Shown here: positions 18,915 through 28,188 of the stretch, one piece after another
Numbering within the stretch: the stretch's first letter is position 1
How the letters are laid out: the number at the start of each line of letters is the position of its first letter
Source of the DNA: AWTP1-13 sp963770295
Lineage (GTDB): Bacteria > Pseudomonadota > Alphaproteobacteria > Rhizobiales > Hyphomicrobiaceae
DNA: 64,000 nt
Reading direction: 5' to 3'
NCBI GenBank assembly: GCA_963770295.1
Contig: CAVYPA010000012.1
Coordinates: 1-64,000 of the forward strand
Made by a program: the position numbers and the translations under genes
The notes under the pieces: generated by a model
The model's database searches: none
What the model was told of the DNA's origin: nothing
The model's input: only the letters and a program-made list of their open reading frames with translations

Positions 18915-19322
18915 ATGCCGTATCGCATCAACCATATTCACATTAAGGCCATCGACCCGCGCCAAACCGCCGAGTGGTGGGCAAATGCGTTCGACTTCAA
19001 GATCGTCAGCGACGAGACGCGCCAGTTCGGCGATCGCTTCGTGCGCTGCGACACTGGACAAGGTGGGCTGCTCTTGAGCATTTCCAATGCTCGCAGCGGC
19101 GAAACCCTGGGCCCGGGCAACGCGGCCGCTCACTTCGGGCTGGAGCATTTCGCCGTCGAGACCGACGATATCGAAGCTGAGATTGCGCGTCTCGAGACGC
19201 TGGGTGCACGGCTTCAGGAAGGGCCGATCCTGGCGCCCAACGGCGTGCGATTTGCCTTTCTCGGCGCGCCAGATGAGGTCCGCATCGAGCTCCTCGAACT
19301 GCCCAAAGCTCCGAGCCGATAA
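18915..19322 (+). CDS. VOC-family (glyoxalase/dioxygenase-fold) protein
   Basis: A 135-residue protein with one vicinal-oxygen-chelate module pair: the N-terminal strand INHIHIKAIDPRQTAEWW, the middle FGLEHFAVETDDIEAEIARL and the C-terminal strand RIELLEL. The His of IHIKA, His of LEHFAV and Glu of RIELLE are in the usual metal-ligand positions. The start ATG 18915 follows AAGAAGGGG. VOC proteins of this size include lactoylglutathione lyases, epimerases and resistance proteins; the substrate cannot be told. Isolated gene. Confidence 0.85.
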   Translation: MPYRINHIHIKAIDPRQTAEWWANAFDFKIVSDETRQFGDRFVRCDTGQGGLLLSISNARSGETLGPGNAAAHFGLEHFAVETDDIEAEIARLETLGARLQEGPILAPNGVRFAFLGAPDEVRIELLELPKAPSR

Positions 19323-19785
19323 GGTGGCACGACCGGATCGCGCGGTGAACGCCGCTGCGGCGTGGCGACCATTCTGCAGGTAACCTGGGTAAGCAAGCAG
19401 CAGCTGCGTTCCGCAAATTCTCTCTGCTCACGTCGCAAAACTCACTCGTGAGACCGGGGACTGCTGGGGATCAATCCGCCTCCGCGCTGCGCGCTAAACG
19501 GATGAATCGCGAGCGAGCAACGTCTGGACCATCCTTACTGAGGAGCAAGCCAACCGGTGTCTCACCCTATATGAGCAAAGCGCACCAGTGCGCTAAGGTT
19601 GACAGGTCTCCGCCCAGGGAGCGTGCTGGCGGATTGGGTCACGGGACGCGAAAGGGCGTGAGGAGAGGAGCTGACACCTCATCGCCGATAGGCTAGGCGC
19701 GCAGGCGCAGTGCCAGTTGTTCTGCCGTGCTCCCTAACGCCGGGCTTCGCTCGCCAGCGGCATCGCGGCAGAGGAAGCGTGCATC
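19323..19785. other. intergenic region, no gene seen
   Basis: About 460 bases between two plus-strand genes, with no ORF of natural composition and no recognisable terminator or repeat. Confidence 0.4.
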
Positions 19786-20526
19786 ATGTCGACGAGCGTC
19801 ACTTTTGTAGGGTCGGGCGACTTATTTGGTTCCGGGGGACGGTTCAACACCTGTATCCTGGTCGATGCCCCCGGCATTCGCTTCGCCATCGACTTCGGCG
19901 CCTCGAGCCTGATTGCGCTTGAACGCCTCGGCATCTCCCACAATACGATCGACAGCATTCTTTTGACGCACCTGCATGGCGACCATTGCGGCGGTATACC
20001 TTTTCTTCTGGTCGACGCTATGCTTGCCGCCAAGCGCGATCGGCCACTCACCATAGCCGGGCCTGCACTGACGACGGAGCGCCTGAAATCCGTGGCAGCG
20101 GCGATGATGCCGGGAATGGACGTCATGGTCCCTAAATTCCCGATCACCTATCTTGACATGGCCGTTCTGCGTCCTCTTGAGATCGGCCCTCTCAAGGTCA
20201 CGAGCTATCCTGCCGTGCACACTCAGCAAACCAATCCCACCTCCTTGCGTGTCGAGGTTGCGGGAAAGGTGATTGCCTACACCGGCGACAGCGAGTGGAC
20301 CGAACACATGCCGGCACTGGCGGATGGTGCCGATCTGTTGATTGCTGAGTGCTACTTCTTTCGAAAACCGGTGCGCTTCCACCTCAACTATCCAGACATT
20401 GTCAAGCATAGGGCGCAGATCAAGGCAAAACGGCTCATTCTGACGCATCTCGGCCGCGAGATGCTGGCCAACCTCGAGAACGTCACCGAGGAGTGCGCCC
20501 ATGATGGACTTGTGATTGAAGTTTAA
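19786..20526 (+). CDS. MBL-fold metallohydrolase, RNase Z-like
   Basis: A 246-residue metallo-beta-lactamase-fold hydrolase. The metal motif LLTHLHGDHCGG is at about residues 59-70, followed by a later His (YPAVHTQQ), the bridging Asp in IAYTGDSEWTEH and the final His of LILTHLGREM. The layout and the N-terminus TFVGSGDLFGSGGRFNTC are like RNase Z/ribonuclease BN relatives and arylsulfatase-like hydrolases, but the long exosite arm of true RNase Z is missing. Probably hydrolyses a small phosphodiester, lactone or sulfate ester. No partner gene. Full-length and intact, unlike the MBL remnant at 3.4-3.9 kb. Confidence 0.87.
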   Translation: MSTSVTFVGSGDLFGSGGRFNTCILVDAPGIRFAIDFGASSLIALERLGISHNTIDSILLTHLHGDHCGGIPFLLVDAMLAAKRDRPLTIAGPALTTERLKSVAAAMMPGMDVMVPKFPITYLDMAVLRPLEIGPLKVTSYPAVHTQQTNPTSLRVEVAGKVIAYTGDSEWTEHMPALADGADLLIAECYFFRKPVRFHLNYPDIVKHRAQIKAKRLILTHLGREMLANLENVTEECAHDGLVIEV

Positions 20527-21132
20527 AAGCCGGCGACCTGCGATGGCGCTGCGCGCCGTGGGGGTCCGCTGGCGGCGGTGCCAAAGGGCGCGTCGGGACC
20601 AAAACCGTCAGAGCAGGTCAGCGACCTGCATCTCAGATCTCCGGCAGTTGGGCCTTGCGCGTGCTCGCCAGCTGCAGGTCGTGTCCACCCACGCGTGCCG
20701 AAAGCTGGCAAGGCGCTAAGTGAAGCGCCGGGCGACGCTCCATCAGGCCGACGATCTCGGCCAGCACCGCGTCGATGCGGCCGAGATCGGGCAGCGCCAC
20801 CCTTAACGGTCAGCAGCAAAAGGGGCGGGGCGGCGGCAAGCAGCGAGCGGCCAGCAGGCGGACGCAACGAGCGCCCGCCAAGTCCGGGCCAAGCCAGTCG
20901 GTCGAGGATTGGGAGGGGGAGTGCCGGACCGTCGGGTGGGGTCGGAATCCTGGCGTCCCCAGAAGCTCTGAGCGTGCGCGCCTGGGGCGTTTTCGGAGCG
21001 GGTCTGCGCCATCGTCTGCGGCCCGACAAGGTTGCCATGCCTAAGCATCAATTGCGCACGGCGTGCCGCTAAACTAGGCTTTTTTGGCTGGCGAGATTTT
21101 CTTGGCGTCACCGACAATTGTTAGGAGGCAAT
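20527..21132. other. intergenic region upstream of the methylaspartate lyase operon
   Basis: About 600 bases, very GC-rich. ORFs cross it on both strands but consist of Arg/Pro/Gly/Ala runs without motifs. The promoter and any operator of the downstream seven-gene operon must lie here or just upstream of 21133. No regulator gene is encoded next to the operon. Confidence 0.45.
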
Positions 21133-22371
21133 ATGCGCGTGAAATCCGTCATCTGCTCGGTGGGACGCTCGGGCTACATGCACCGCGACCTCCTGGGCAT
21201 CAAATCGGGGGCAAAGCAAGACGGTTTTCTCTTTCACGGCAAGCCTTTGTCCCCCGGATTTAGGCGGATCGTCGAGCCGGCCACCATTGTTTCGGTGATG
21301 CTGGAGTTGGATGATGGGCAGATTGCCTTTGGTGATTGCGCCGATGTGATTTTGGCCGGCGTCGCCGGTCGCGATCCAGCCTTTCGTGGCGAGGATCACG
21401 TCGACTACTTGCGTCGCGAGATCGGGCCTCTGCTTAAGGGTCGCGATGTCGCAAAATTTCGTGACAACGCCGCAGAGTTCGATGGCTACCGGCGCGAGGG
21501 CAAGCCACTGCACACTGCGGTTCGCTATGGTCTCACGCAAGCCCTGCTGCACGCCACCGCGCTTGCGCACAGGAAAACCATGGCGGAAATCATCGCCGCT
21601 GAGTACGGCACGACGATATCGAAGCACCCAATCCCGATCCTGGCCTCGGGTCATAAGGACGATCCCTTGCAACTCGATCGCACCATCCTGAAGCGCGTGG
21701 AGTTGTTGCCGCATGCGTCCTTCACGATCGTCAAGGAGCACGTGGGGCTCGAGGGTGAAAAATTGCTGTCGTTTGCTGGCGCCGTTGCCAAGCGCATTAA
21801 AGAGATCGGAGATGCCGACTACAAGCCGCGTATCCATCTCGATGTTTACGGCACACTCGGTGAATTATTTGACATGAAGATGGAGCCTCTGTCGGATTAT
21901 CTTGGTCGCCTCGCACAGGCAGCGCAACCTTATGGCCTCCTGGTGGAATCGCCGATCATTGCCAAGACCCAGGATGACCAGATCGCCACCTTCAAGACGC
22001 TGCGTGCGCTTCTGGCGGAAAAAAACATCGCCGTGGGTCTGATTGCCGATGAGTGGTGCAACACCCTACAAGACATCAAGCTATTTGCCGATGCTGCGGC
22101 TTCAGACTACGTGCAAATCAAGACCCCTGACCTTGGCGGCATCAACAACACCATCGAGGCCGTCATCTATTGCCGCGAAAAAAGCATGGGATCGAGCCTG
22201 GGCGGCACCGCCAACGAGACCGATCACTCTGCCCGCATTTGCACGCACATTGGTCTTGCCTGTTCGCCGGACTTCATGCTCTCCAAGCCTGGACTAGGGG
22301 TGGATGAAGCCCTGATGATTCAGACCAATGAGATGGCGCGGACACTGGCCATCCTGGCGGCTCGATCTTGA
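21133..22371 (+). CDS. mal: methylaspartate ammonia-lyase
   Basis: Enolase-superfamily lyase (412 residues) that interconverts L-threo-3-methylaspartate and mesaconate plus ammonia. The active-site pattern is complete: His near 194 (LLPHASFTIVKEHVG), metal ligands Asp about 237 (RIHLDVYG), Glu about 272 (VESPI) and Asp about 306 (IADEWCN), and the catalytic Lys about 330 in VQIKTPDLGGIN. GGTANETDHSAR follows. The start is ATG 21133 with a perfect AGGAGG eight bases upstream; a TTG at 21118 lies before that site and is rejected. It heads an operon with an SBP, MmgE/PrpD and an oligopeptide-type transporter. No glutamate mutase is nearby, so it probably serves uptake-linked breakdown of a substituted aspartate rather than glutamate fermentation. 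Confidence 0.93.
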   Translation: MRVKSVICSVGRSGYMHRDLLGIKSGAKQDGFLFHGKPLSPGFRRIVEPATIVSVMLELDDGQIAFGDCADVILAGVAGRDPAFRGEDHVDYLRREIGPLLKGRDVAKFRDNAAEFDGYRREGKPLHTAVRYGLTQALLHATALAHRKTMAEIIAAEYGTTISKHPIPILASGHKDDPLQLDRTILKRVELLPHASFTIVKEHVGLEGEKLLSFAGAVAKRIKEIGDADYKPRIHLDVYGTLGELFDMKMEPLSDYLGRLAQAAQPYGLLVESPIIAKTQDDQIATFKTLRALLAEKNIAVGLIADEWCNTLQDIKLFADAAASDYVQIKTPDLGGINNTIEAVIYCREKSMGSSLGGTANETDHSARICTHIGLACSPDFMLSKPGLGVDEALMIQTNEMARTLAILAARS

Positions 22372-22387
22372 GGAGGACTTGCGAAAC

Positions 22388-23986
22388 ATGACGCGTGCTG
22401 GCTGGCAACGACGGGCCTGGACCCTGGTCGGAGCCTTGGCTGTGTTTGTCTCCGCATCGGCCGTCCGAGCCGCCGACGAACCCAAGCGCGGCGGCACCGC
22501 GATCGTCGTCATTGGCGCCGACCCGGCTATCCTCAATCCGAACGTGACGGTGGGAGCGCCGGACGTTCTGACCGGCTGCATGCTCTATGACGGGCTCGTC
22601 CGTTTCGCCGAAGGCTTTCATATTGTGCCGTCGTTGGCCAAGTCCTGGGAGATCGCGCCCGACGGCCTGACCTATACCTTTCACCTCGTCACCGCGAACT
22701 GGAGCGATGGCAAACCGGTGACATCGGAAGATGTGAAATTCACGCTGCTCGAGGTCAGCTCCAAGTACGGCTCGAAGTTCGTTGCCCCGGGCAAGGCGAT
22801 CAAGGCAATCGAGACCCCCGATCCTCAGACGGTGGTTATCCGCTTGTCCAAGCCGTTCGGTCCGTTCCTGTTCTCGCTGGCGTGCGAGCAGAATGCGGCA
22901 ATCCTGCCGGCGCACGTCTTTCGTGGCACGGACGTGCTGAAGAACCCGGCGTCTAACGTCTCGCCAATCAGCGAGGGGCCATTCCAATTGCTCGAATGGG
23001 TACGCGGCGACCACCTCACGCTTGTTCGCAACCCGAACTACTGGACACCGGGACAGCCCTATCTCGACCGCATCATTATCAAGATTGTTCCCGACTCTTC
23101 CGCCCGCCTGCTTGCACTGCAGGCCGGTGAGGTCGACTATATCGACCAGTATTATTTTCCCCTGAGCGCGCACGATCTTCTGGCTAAGGATCCGCGCTTC
23201 GCTCTCAAGGAAGTGAGCTACCCGAGCGACGACCTCATCATTCTCAACACGCGCAAAGCGCCTCTCGATCAGCCCAGGGTGCGCCAGGCTTTGCTGACGG
23301 CGATCGATCGCAACTACCTCTTGCAGAACGTGTTTCTGGGGACCGGGCAAATCGGACGCAGCGTTATCGATACGCGGCTGACATGGGCCTACAACCCAGC
23401 GGTCGACTACGAAAAGCTCTATGCTTACGACCCCAAGCGAGCGGCCAGCCTCCTCGATGAGGCCGGTCTGAAGCCGGGTCCTGACGGCGTGCGCTTTGGC
23501 TTGCGACTCTCCTTCGACACTGGACGACCCGAGTACACTTCGCTGGCCCAGGCCCTGCAGCGCTATTGGCAGGCGGTTGGCATCAAAGCGACCCTTGAGG
23601 GCGCCGAGCGGCCGGTCGTGCTCAAGCGCGTGTACAGCGATTACGATTTCGACGCGACGCTGCAGAACTATTCGACCTCGGGCGATCCGGCACTCGGCAT
23701 TTCGCGCGCCTACCACAGCGAAGCGATCAAGCAGGGGCAAAACTTTAACAACGCCAGCGGTTACTCAAATCCAGAGGTGAATGCACTCTTCGATCAGGGC
23801 CGCGACGCAGCGACCGAAGAGGAGCGCAAAGTCCACTATTTCAAGGTCCAGGAGGTGCTGGCACATGACCTACCTGTGCTGACGATCCACCAGCAGGCCC
23901 AGATCGGCGTCTCGGGTGTGCAATTGCGCAATCAATGGAAGGCCGCGGTCTATCAATGGTGGCACCAGATATGGCTGGCCCAGTAG
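22388..23986 (+). CDS. ABC transporter substrate-binding protein, family 5
   Basis: A 532-residue periplasmic binding protein for peptides, opines or related amino compounds. Signal peptide MTRAGWQRRAWTLVGALAVF with cleavage near VRAADE. Family-5 hallmarks are RGGTAIVVIGADPAILNPN, LYDGLVRFAEGFHIVPSLAK with SWEIAPDGLTYTFHL, and SDGKPVTSEDVKFTL. The start ATG 22388 follows GGAGGA. It begins 16 bases after the lyase and overlaps the MmgE gene by 16 bases, so translation is probably coupled. It belongs with the two permeases and two ATPases downstream as a DppABCDF-type importer. Confidence 0.94.
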   Translation: MTRAGWQRRAWTLVGALAVFVSASAVRAADEPKRGGTAIVVIGADPAILNPNVTVGAPDVLTGCMLYDGLVRFAEGFHIVPSLAKSWEIAPDGLTYTFHLVTANWSDGKPVTSEDVKFTLLEVSSKYGSKFVAPGKAIKAIETPDPQTVVIRLSKPFGPFLFSLACEQNAAILPAHVFRGTDVLKNPASNVSPISEGPFQLLEWVRGDHLTLVRNPNYWTPGQPYLDRIIIKIVPDSSARLLALQAGEVDYIDQYYFPLSAHDLLAKDPRFALKEVSYPSDDLIILNTRKAPLDQPRVRQALLTAIDRNYLLQNVFLGTGQIGRSVIDTRLTWAYNPAVDYEKLYAYDPKRAASLLDEAGLKPGPDGVRFGLRLSFDTGRPEYTSLAQALQRYWQAVGIKATLEGAERPVVLKRVYSDYDFDATLQNYSTSGDPALGISRAYHSEAIKQGQNFNNASGYSNPEVNALFDQGRDAATEEERKVHYFKVQEVLAHDLPVLTIHQQAQIGVSGVQLRNQWKAAVYQWWHQIWLAQ

Positions 23987-25395
23987 GTGCTCGCTCCGCT
24001 GCGAAGGCGACCGCTGCCGGTACTTTGATCGAGCAGGCCGCCGACTATTGGGCGACGGCGCGTTATCAGGATGTGACCCCCGAGGCGTTGCGCTTGTGCA
24101 AGCGGTTTCTGCTGGACACCCTTGCCGCGGGCATCGCGGGTTCATCCAGCGAAGTTGTGGAGATAGCCATCACCGCCGCGCGCGCCGGCACGGAGAGCAC
24201 CTCCGGTAGCGCCGTGTTGTGGGGGCGCGGCGATCGACTGCCGCCGGCGCAGGCGGCGCTCGTCAACGGCACCGCAGCGCACGCCTTCGAACTCGACGAT
24301 TTCGGTGGCTGCGGCCATTCCGGTGCCGTTGTCACCCCGGTGGTGCTGGCCCTTTCGGCAGCGAGAAAACTTGCCGGCCGCGACGCGCTGATGGCTCTGC
24401 TGGCGGGCTATGACCTGGCCGCGCGCGTGCTGGAAGGGGCCGGCGGCTATCGCCCGCACAACGATTTGGGCTGGCACTCCACGGGGACGTGCGGAAGTTT
24501 CGGCGCGGCGGCGGCTGCCGCGCGCGCCTTGGCGCTTGCGCCCTCGAGCTTCGCCGACGCCCTCGGCATTGCCGGGACATTCACCGGCGGCATCTGGGCA
24601 TTCCTGGCCGACGGCGCCATGACCAAGCGGTTCCATCCCGGCAAGGCCGCCGAGAATGGCTTGTCGGCGGCATTGCTGGCTGCGGCCGGTATGACGGGTC
24701 CGCGGCACGTGCTGGAGACGCAGTGGGGAGGCTTCTTTTCCACCTATAGCCCAGGGATCGCAACGCCCGCGGCGACCCTGCACGGCCTTGGCCGGGAGTT
24801 TCGCATCGACCGGTCGGGAATGAAACCGTATGCCTGCTGCCGTGGTCTGCACGCGGGGATCGACGCGCTCCTGCAAATCCTGGCAGAAACCCGATCCGAC
24901 AGCCGTTCGATCGCCCGGATCTTGGTGCACGGCAACGCGCAGTTCCGTCTCCAATTCGACCGGCTCGAGCCGACAAACCTGCTCGATGCGCAGTTCAGTA
25001 TGCAGTACGCCCTCGCTGTGGCGGCCGTCAGCGGGCGGGCGACGCTCGATCAGTTCGACCCGCCGCGGACCGGCGACCCAGAGATTGGGCGGTTGATGGC
25101 AGCTACAACCTTGATGGATGACCGCGTCATCGCGCCGGGTGATTATCCTCCCATCGAGGTCGTGTTCAGCGACGGTCGTCGCCTTGAGCGTCACGTGCAG
25201 TTCGCCAAAGGTGCGCCGCAAAACCCACTCAGCGACAAGGAACTTGCCGATAAGGTCGCATCCCTGATCGACCCGGTGCTGGGTGCGTCTCGACGCAGCG
25301 AGATCGCCGCAAGCATCGCGCGGCTAGACGAATTGGACGACTTGCGCCTTCTCACACGCCTTCTAAGCAGAGGCGATGCGGGAAAGGTCGCTTGA
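23971..25395 (+). CDS. MmgE/PrpD-family dehydratase-like protein
   Basis: A 474-residue protein of the MmgE/PrpD fold, which includes 2-methylcitrate dehydratase, cis-aconitate decarboxylase and iminodisuccinate epimerase. Visible family blocks: LDTLAAGIAGSSSEV, LVNGTAAHAFELDDFGGCGH, DLGWHSTGTCGSFGAAAAAA, MTKRFHPGKAAENGLSAALL and KPYACCRGLHAGIDALL. The ATG at 23971 overlaps the preceding gene; the next permease overlaps its stop codon. Next to methylaspartate lyase it could hydrate mesaconate or epimerise or otherwise process a substituted aspartate before or after the lyase. The exact reaction is not visible. Confidence 0.9.
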   Translation: MAGPVGARSAAKATAAGTLIEQAADYWATARYQDVTPEALRLCKRFLLDTLAAGIAGSSSEVVEIAITAARAGTESTSGSAVLWGRGDRLPPAQAALVNGTAAHAFELDDFGGCGHSGAVVTPVVLALSAARKLAGRDALMALLAGYDLAARVLEGAGGYRPHNDLGWHSTGTCGSFGAAAAAARALALAPSSFADALGIAGTFTGGIWAFLADGAMTKRFHPGKAAENGLSAALLAAAGMTGPRHVLETQWGGFFSTYSPGIATPAATLHGLGREFRIDRSGMKPYACCRGLHAGIDALLQILAETRSDSRSIARILVHGNAQFRLQFDRLEPTNLLDAQFSMQYALAVAAVSGRATLDQFDPPRTGDPEIGRLMAATTLMDDRVIAPGDYPPIEVVFSDGRRLERHVQFAKGAPQNPLSDKELADKVASLIDPVLGASRRSEIAASIARLDELDDLRLLTRLLSRGDAGKVA

Positions 25396-26375
25396 TGGGT
25401 CGCTATCTTCTGGTGCGGCTTGGTTGGGCAATTCCCATCGTTCTGGCGATCGTCATCATCAATTTTATGATCGTGCACATTGTGCCCGGTGACCCGGTAC
25501 AAGCGCTTGTCGGTGATTTCCCGACGCCGCCGGGGTACATCGAGCAGGTGCGGCAGGAGTTCGGGTTGGACCGCCCGCTCACGCATCAACTAGGCCTGTA
25601 CCTGTGGAACCTGGCGCACGGCAATCTGGGGTTTTCCTTTGCCAACCGTCAGCCGGTACTGGGCCTCATTCTTGATCGTGCTCGCTTGACGCTCCTCTTG
25701 ATGCTCCCCGCGCTCACGCTCGCGGCAATGTTGGGGATCTTCCTGGCCCTGGCGGCGGCGCCGCGCGCTGGCAGCATCTATGACAGCGCCATCACGGCTC
25801 TCAGCCTCGTCGGATATTCGATACCGATTTTCTGGCTGGGCCAGCTGCTGGTCATCCTCTTCGCCATCAAGCTCAAATGGCTGCCGGCGCAGGGAATGAT
25901 CAGCTTGCGCAACACACCGACGGGCTGGGCGGCGGTCTGGGACGTCCTCTGGCACCTGGTGTTACCTGCCCTCAGCGTCACCATTTTCTACGTTGCCGTG
26001 GTGGCGCGGGTAGCACGAGCAAGCGTGCTGGAAACGCTGTCCCAGGACTATGTCTTGACGGCAAGGGCTAAGGGACTGGGCCGGCGCGCGGTGCTTTGGC
26101 GCCATGTTCTCCCCAATAGCCTGATCCCGGTGGTGACGGTAATTGGCTACAATTTTGGCTACTCGCTGACGGGGGCCATTCTGGTGGAAACCGTGTTCGC
26201 CTGGCCCGGGCTCGGTAGTCTGTTCATCACCTCGATTGGCAATCGCGACTATCCCGTGCTGCAAGGCATCTTCCTGTTTACGGCAATGACCGTGGTGGTT
26301 GCCAACGTTGTGACCGACGTCCTTTATGGCGTACTCGATCCTCGCGTGCGCATAGGCCAGCGCAGCCATGCGTGA
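25395..26375 (+). CDS. ABC transporter permease, DppB type
   Basis: A 326-residue inner-membrane permease. It opens MGRYLLVRLGWAIPIVLAIV, has the DppB-type VPGDPVQ loop after helix 1, about six helices, and the EAA motif DYVLTARAKGLGRRAVLWRH that contacts the ATPases. The start ATG overlaps the MmgE stop codon (TGATG arrangement), showing tight coupling; the TTG one codon earlier is less likely. Pairs with the next gene. Substrate: probably the same amino or dicarboxylic compound degraded by the operon. Confidence 0.93.
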   Translation: MGRYLLVRLGWAIPIVLAIVIINFMIVHIVPGDPVQALVGDFPTPPGYIEQVRQEFGLDRPLTHQLGLYLWNLAHGNLGFSFANRQPVLGLILDRARLTLLLMLPALTLAAMLGIFLALAAAPRAGSIYDSAITALSLVGYSIPIFWLGQLLVILFAIKLKWLPAQGMISLRNTPTGWAAVWDVLWHLVLPALSVTIFYVAVVARVARASVLETLSQDYVLTARAKGLGRRAVLWRHVLPNSLIPVVTVIGYNFGYSLTGAILVETVFAWPGLGSLFITSIGNRDYPVLQGIFLFTAMTVVVANVVTDVLYGVLDPRVRIGQRSHA

Positions 26376-27195
26376 GTTCTGGCTTCGCTTCGGGTCGCAT
26401 CGCTACGGGGCAGCGGCCGGAGTTTATGTACTGGTTCTCATCCTGGTCATGTTGGTGCTCGAGGTTATTCCCGGCTCCGACCCGCACGACATCACGAGCG
26501 CGGTAATGCAGCCGCCGTCGGCCACACACACGTTGGGTACCGATGAGTTGGGGCGCGACGTCCTGTTGGGCATCCTGCACGGTATCCGGGTTTCCCTCAC
26601 CGTCGGCTTTGCCGCGGCGTTCGGCGCCACGGCAATTGGCATCGTCGTCGGAGCGACGGCCGGCTTCTACGGTGGCGTCCTTGATCTGTTGTTCATGCGC
26701 GTGTCGGAAATTTTCCAGGTCGTGCCCAGTTTCATTTTGGCTGCCCTGATCGTTGCGCTCTCCGGCCCCGGTTTGCCGCAAGTGGTTGCGGTGATTTCGC
26801 TCTTGGCGTGGCCCCAGGTCGCGCGCCTCATGCGCGGGGAGGTGATGCGGCTCAAGCATTTGGAGTTTGTCGATGCCGTCCGTTGCCTCGGCACGCGGGA
26901 ATTCACGATTTTGGCCAGTGAGATAATACCCAACGCCTTGGCGCCTGCCCTGGCCGCTGGCAGCTTGATCGTAGGGCAAGCAATTCTTCTCGAAGCAGCC
27001 CTGAGCTTTTTTGGTCTGAGCAGCGCTGAAATAATCAGTTGGGGCCGCATGCTCAACAGCGGGCAGCGATTTCTGTTCAATGCCTGGTGGCTGTCGGTGT
27101 TTCCAGGTGCCGCAATATTCTTGACCGTGCTGGCATTCAATCTGCTTGGGGATGCGCTCGGGTCCGCGCTCAATCCGCGCACGGCGTCGCAATGA
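26368..27195 (+). CDS. ABC transporter permease, DppC type
   Basis: A 275-residue partner permease. N-terminal helix YGAAAGVYVLVLILVMLVLE, then the characteristic HTLGTDELGRDVLLGILHGI, and the EAA loop VDAVRCLGTREFTILASEII. The end includes ALSFFGLSSAEIISWGRML. It overlaps the DppB-like gene by eight bases and the following ATPase by four (ATGA). Intact. Confidence 0.93.
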   Translation: MREFWLRFGSHRYGAAAGVYVLVLILVMLVLEVIPGSDPHDITSAVMQPPSATHTLGTDELGRDVLLGILHGIRVSLTVGFAAAFGATAIGIVVGATAGFYGGVLDLLFMRVSEIFQVVPSFILAALIVALSGPGLPQVVAVISLLAWPQVARLMRGEVMRLKHLEFVDAVRCLGTREFTILASEIIPNALAPALAAGSLIVGQAILLEAALSFFGLSSAEIISWGRMLNSGQRFLFNAWWLSVFPGAAIFLTVLAFNLLGDALGSALNPRTASQ

Positions 27196-28188
27196 ACGGT
27201 CCTCCGCTCTTGGACATTGTCGATGTTAGCCTGAGCTATAGGACGCGTCGGCGCGTGGTGCGGGCTCTGCAGGCAGTCAATCTGTCGATTGCCGAAGGCG
27301 AAGCCGTAGGATTGGTGGGCGAATCGGGGTCTGGCAAATCCACGGTTGCCCGGGCGGTCCTGGGTCTGGCCGCCGCGCACATCGAGTTCGGGAAGCATTC
27401 GAGTTGCCGGACGCGACGTGACCCATCTGACGGAGAATGGTTGGGTGGGAGTGAGAGGCCAGCCCATCGCCATCGTTTTTCAGGATCCCCTGAGTTACCT
27501 CAACCCGGTCATGCGTGTCGGACGGCAAATCGCCGAAAGCGTGGAGCTGCATACACCTGGCTTGCCCGTCGACGAGCGCGTGCGCGAACTTCTTGAGCAG
27601 GTCAAACTTCCCGTAACCTGCGCCGTCTCCTACCCGCACGAGCTGTCCGGCGGCATGCGCCAACGCGTGTTGCTGGCAATCGCCATTGCCTGCCGACCGA
27701 AACTGCTAATTGCCGACGAACCAACGACGGCGCTCGATGTCACCACCCAGGCGGAAATTCTTACACTGCTCAAAGACCTTCGCACGCAGCTGAACATGGC
27801 GATGCTGTTGATCAGCCATGATCTCGGCATCGTGGCATCGGCTTGCGATCGTATTTATGTGATGTATGCGGGGCGCACCATCGAATGGGGCCGGACGGCC
27901 AGCATCTTCGAGGCTCCGGCTCATCCCTACACGATCGGCTTAATGCATGCTGCGCAGGCGGATCGAGACAGGGATGGGCGTTTTGTCACGATCGCTGGCG
28001 AACCTCCGAATCTGACGGGCCTGCAAGCAGGCTGCCCGTTCGCGGCGAGATGCAGCCACACCCTGCCCCAATGCACAGAATTGATGCCCGGACCGGTCGG
28101 GCTGCAGCTGGAACATACGGTGCGCTGCTGGCTCTACGGCACAGGCCAATCGGCGGTTGCAACGGGTCGCAATGGAGCGCCGTCGTGA
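27192..28188 (+). pseudogene. ABC transporter ATPase, DppD type, frameshifted
   Basis: The first of two oligopeptide-type ATPases. It starts at ATG 27192 (overlapping the permease stop). The N-terminal frame contains Walker A GLVGESGSGKST and runs to AAHIE. An extra T at 27387-27388 then shifts the frame. Removing it gives ESGSIRVAGRDVTHLTENG and joins the downstream frame with the Q-loop IAIVFQDPLSYLNP, signature YPHELSGGMRQRV, Walker B LLIADEPTTALD and H-loop ISHDLG. The C-terminal extension (PFAARCSHTLPQC) is typical of this subfamily. The repaired length is 331 residues. If the shift is real the importer would depend on DppF alone, which is not usual. Confidence 0.9.

Noticed and set aside
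20523..21038. 171-codon minus-strand ORF upstream of the methylaspartate lyase
   Set aside because: Pro/Arg/Gly-rich translation without motif or ribosome-binding site.
21118..21132. TTG start five codons before the methylaspartate lyase ATG
   Set aside because: The AGGAGG ribosome-binding site lies between the TTG and the ATG, so the ATG is the start.
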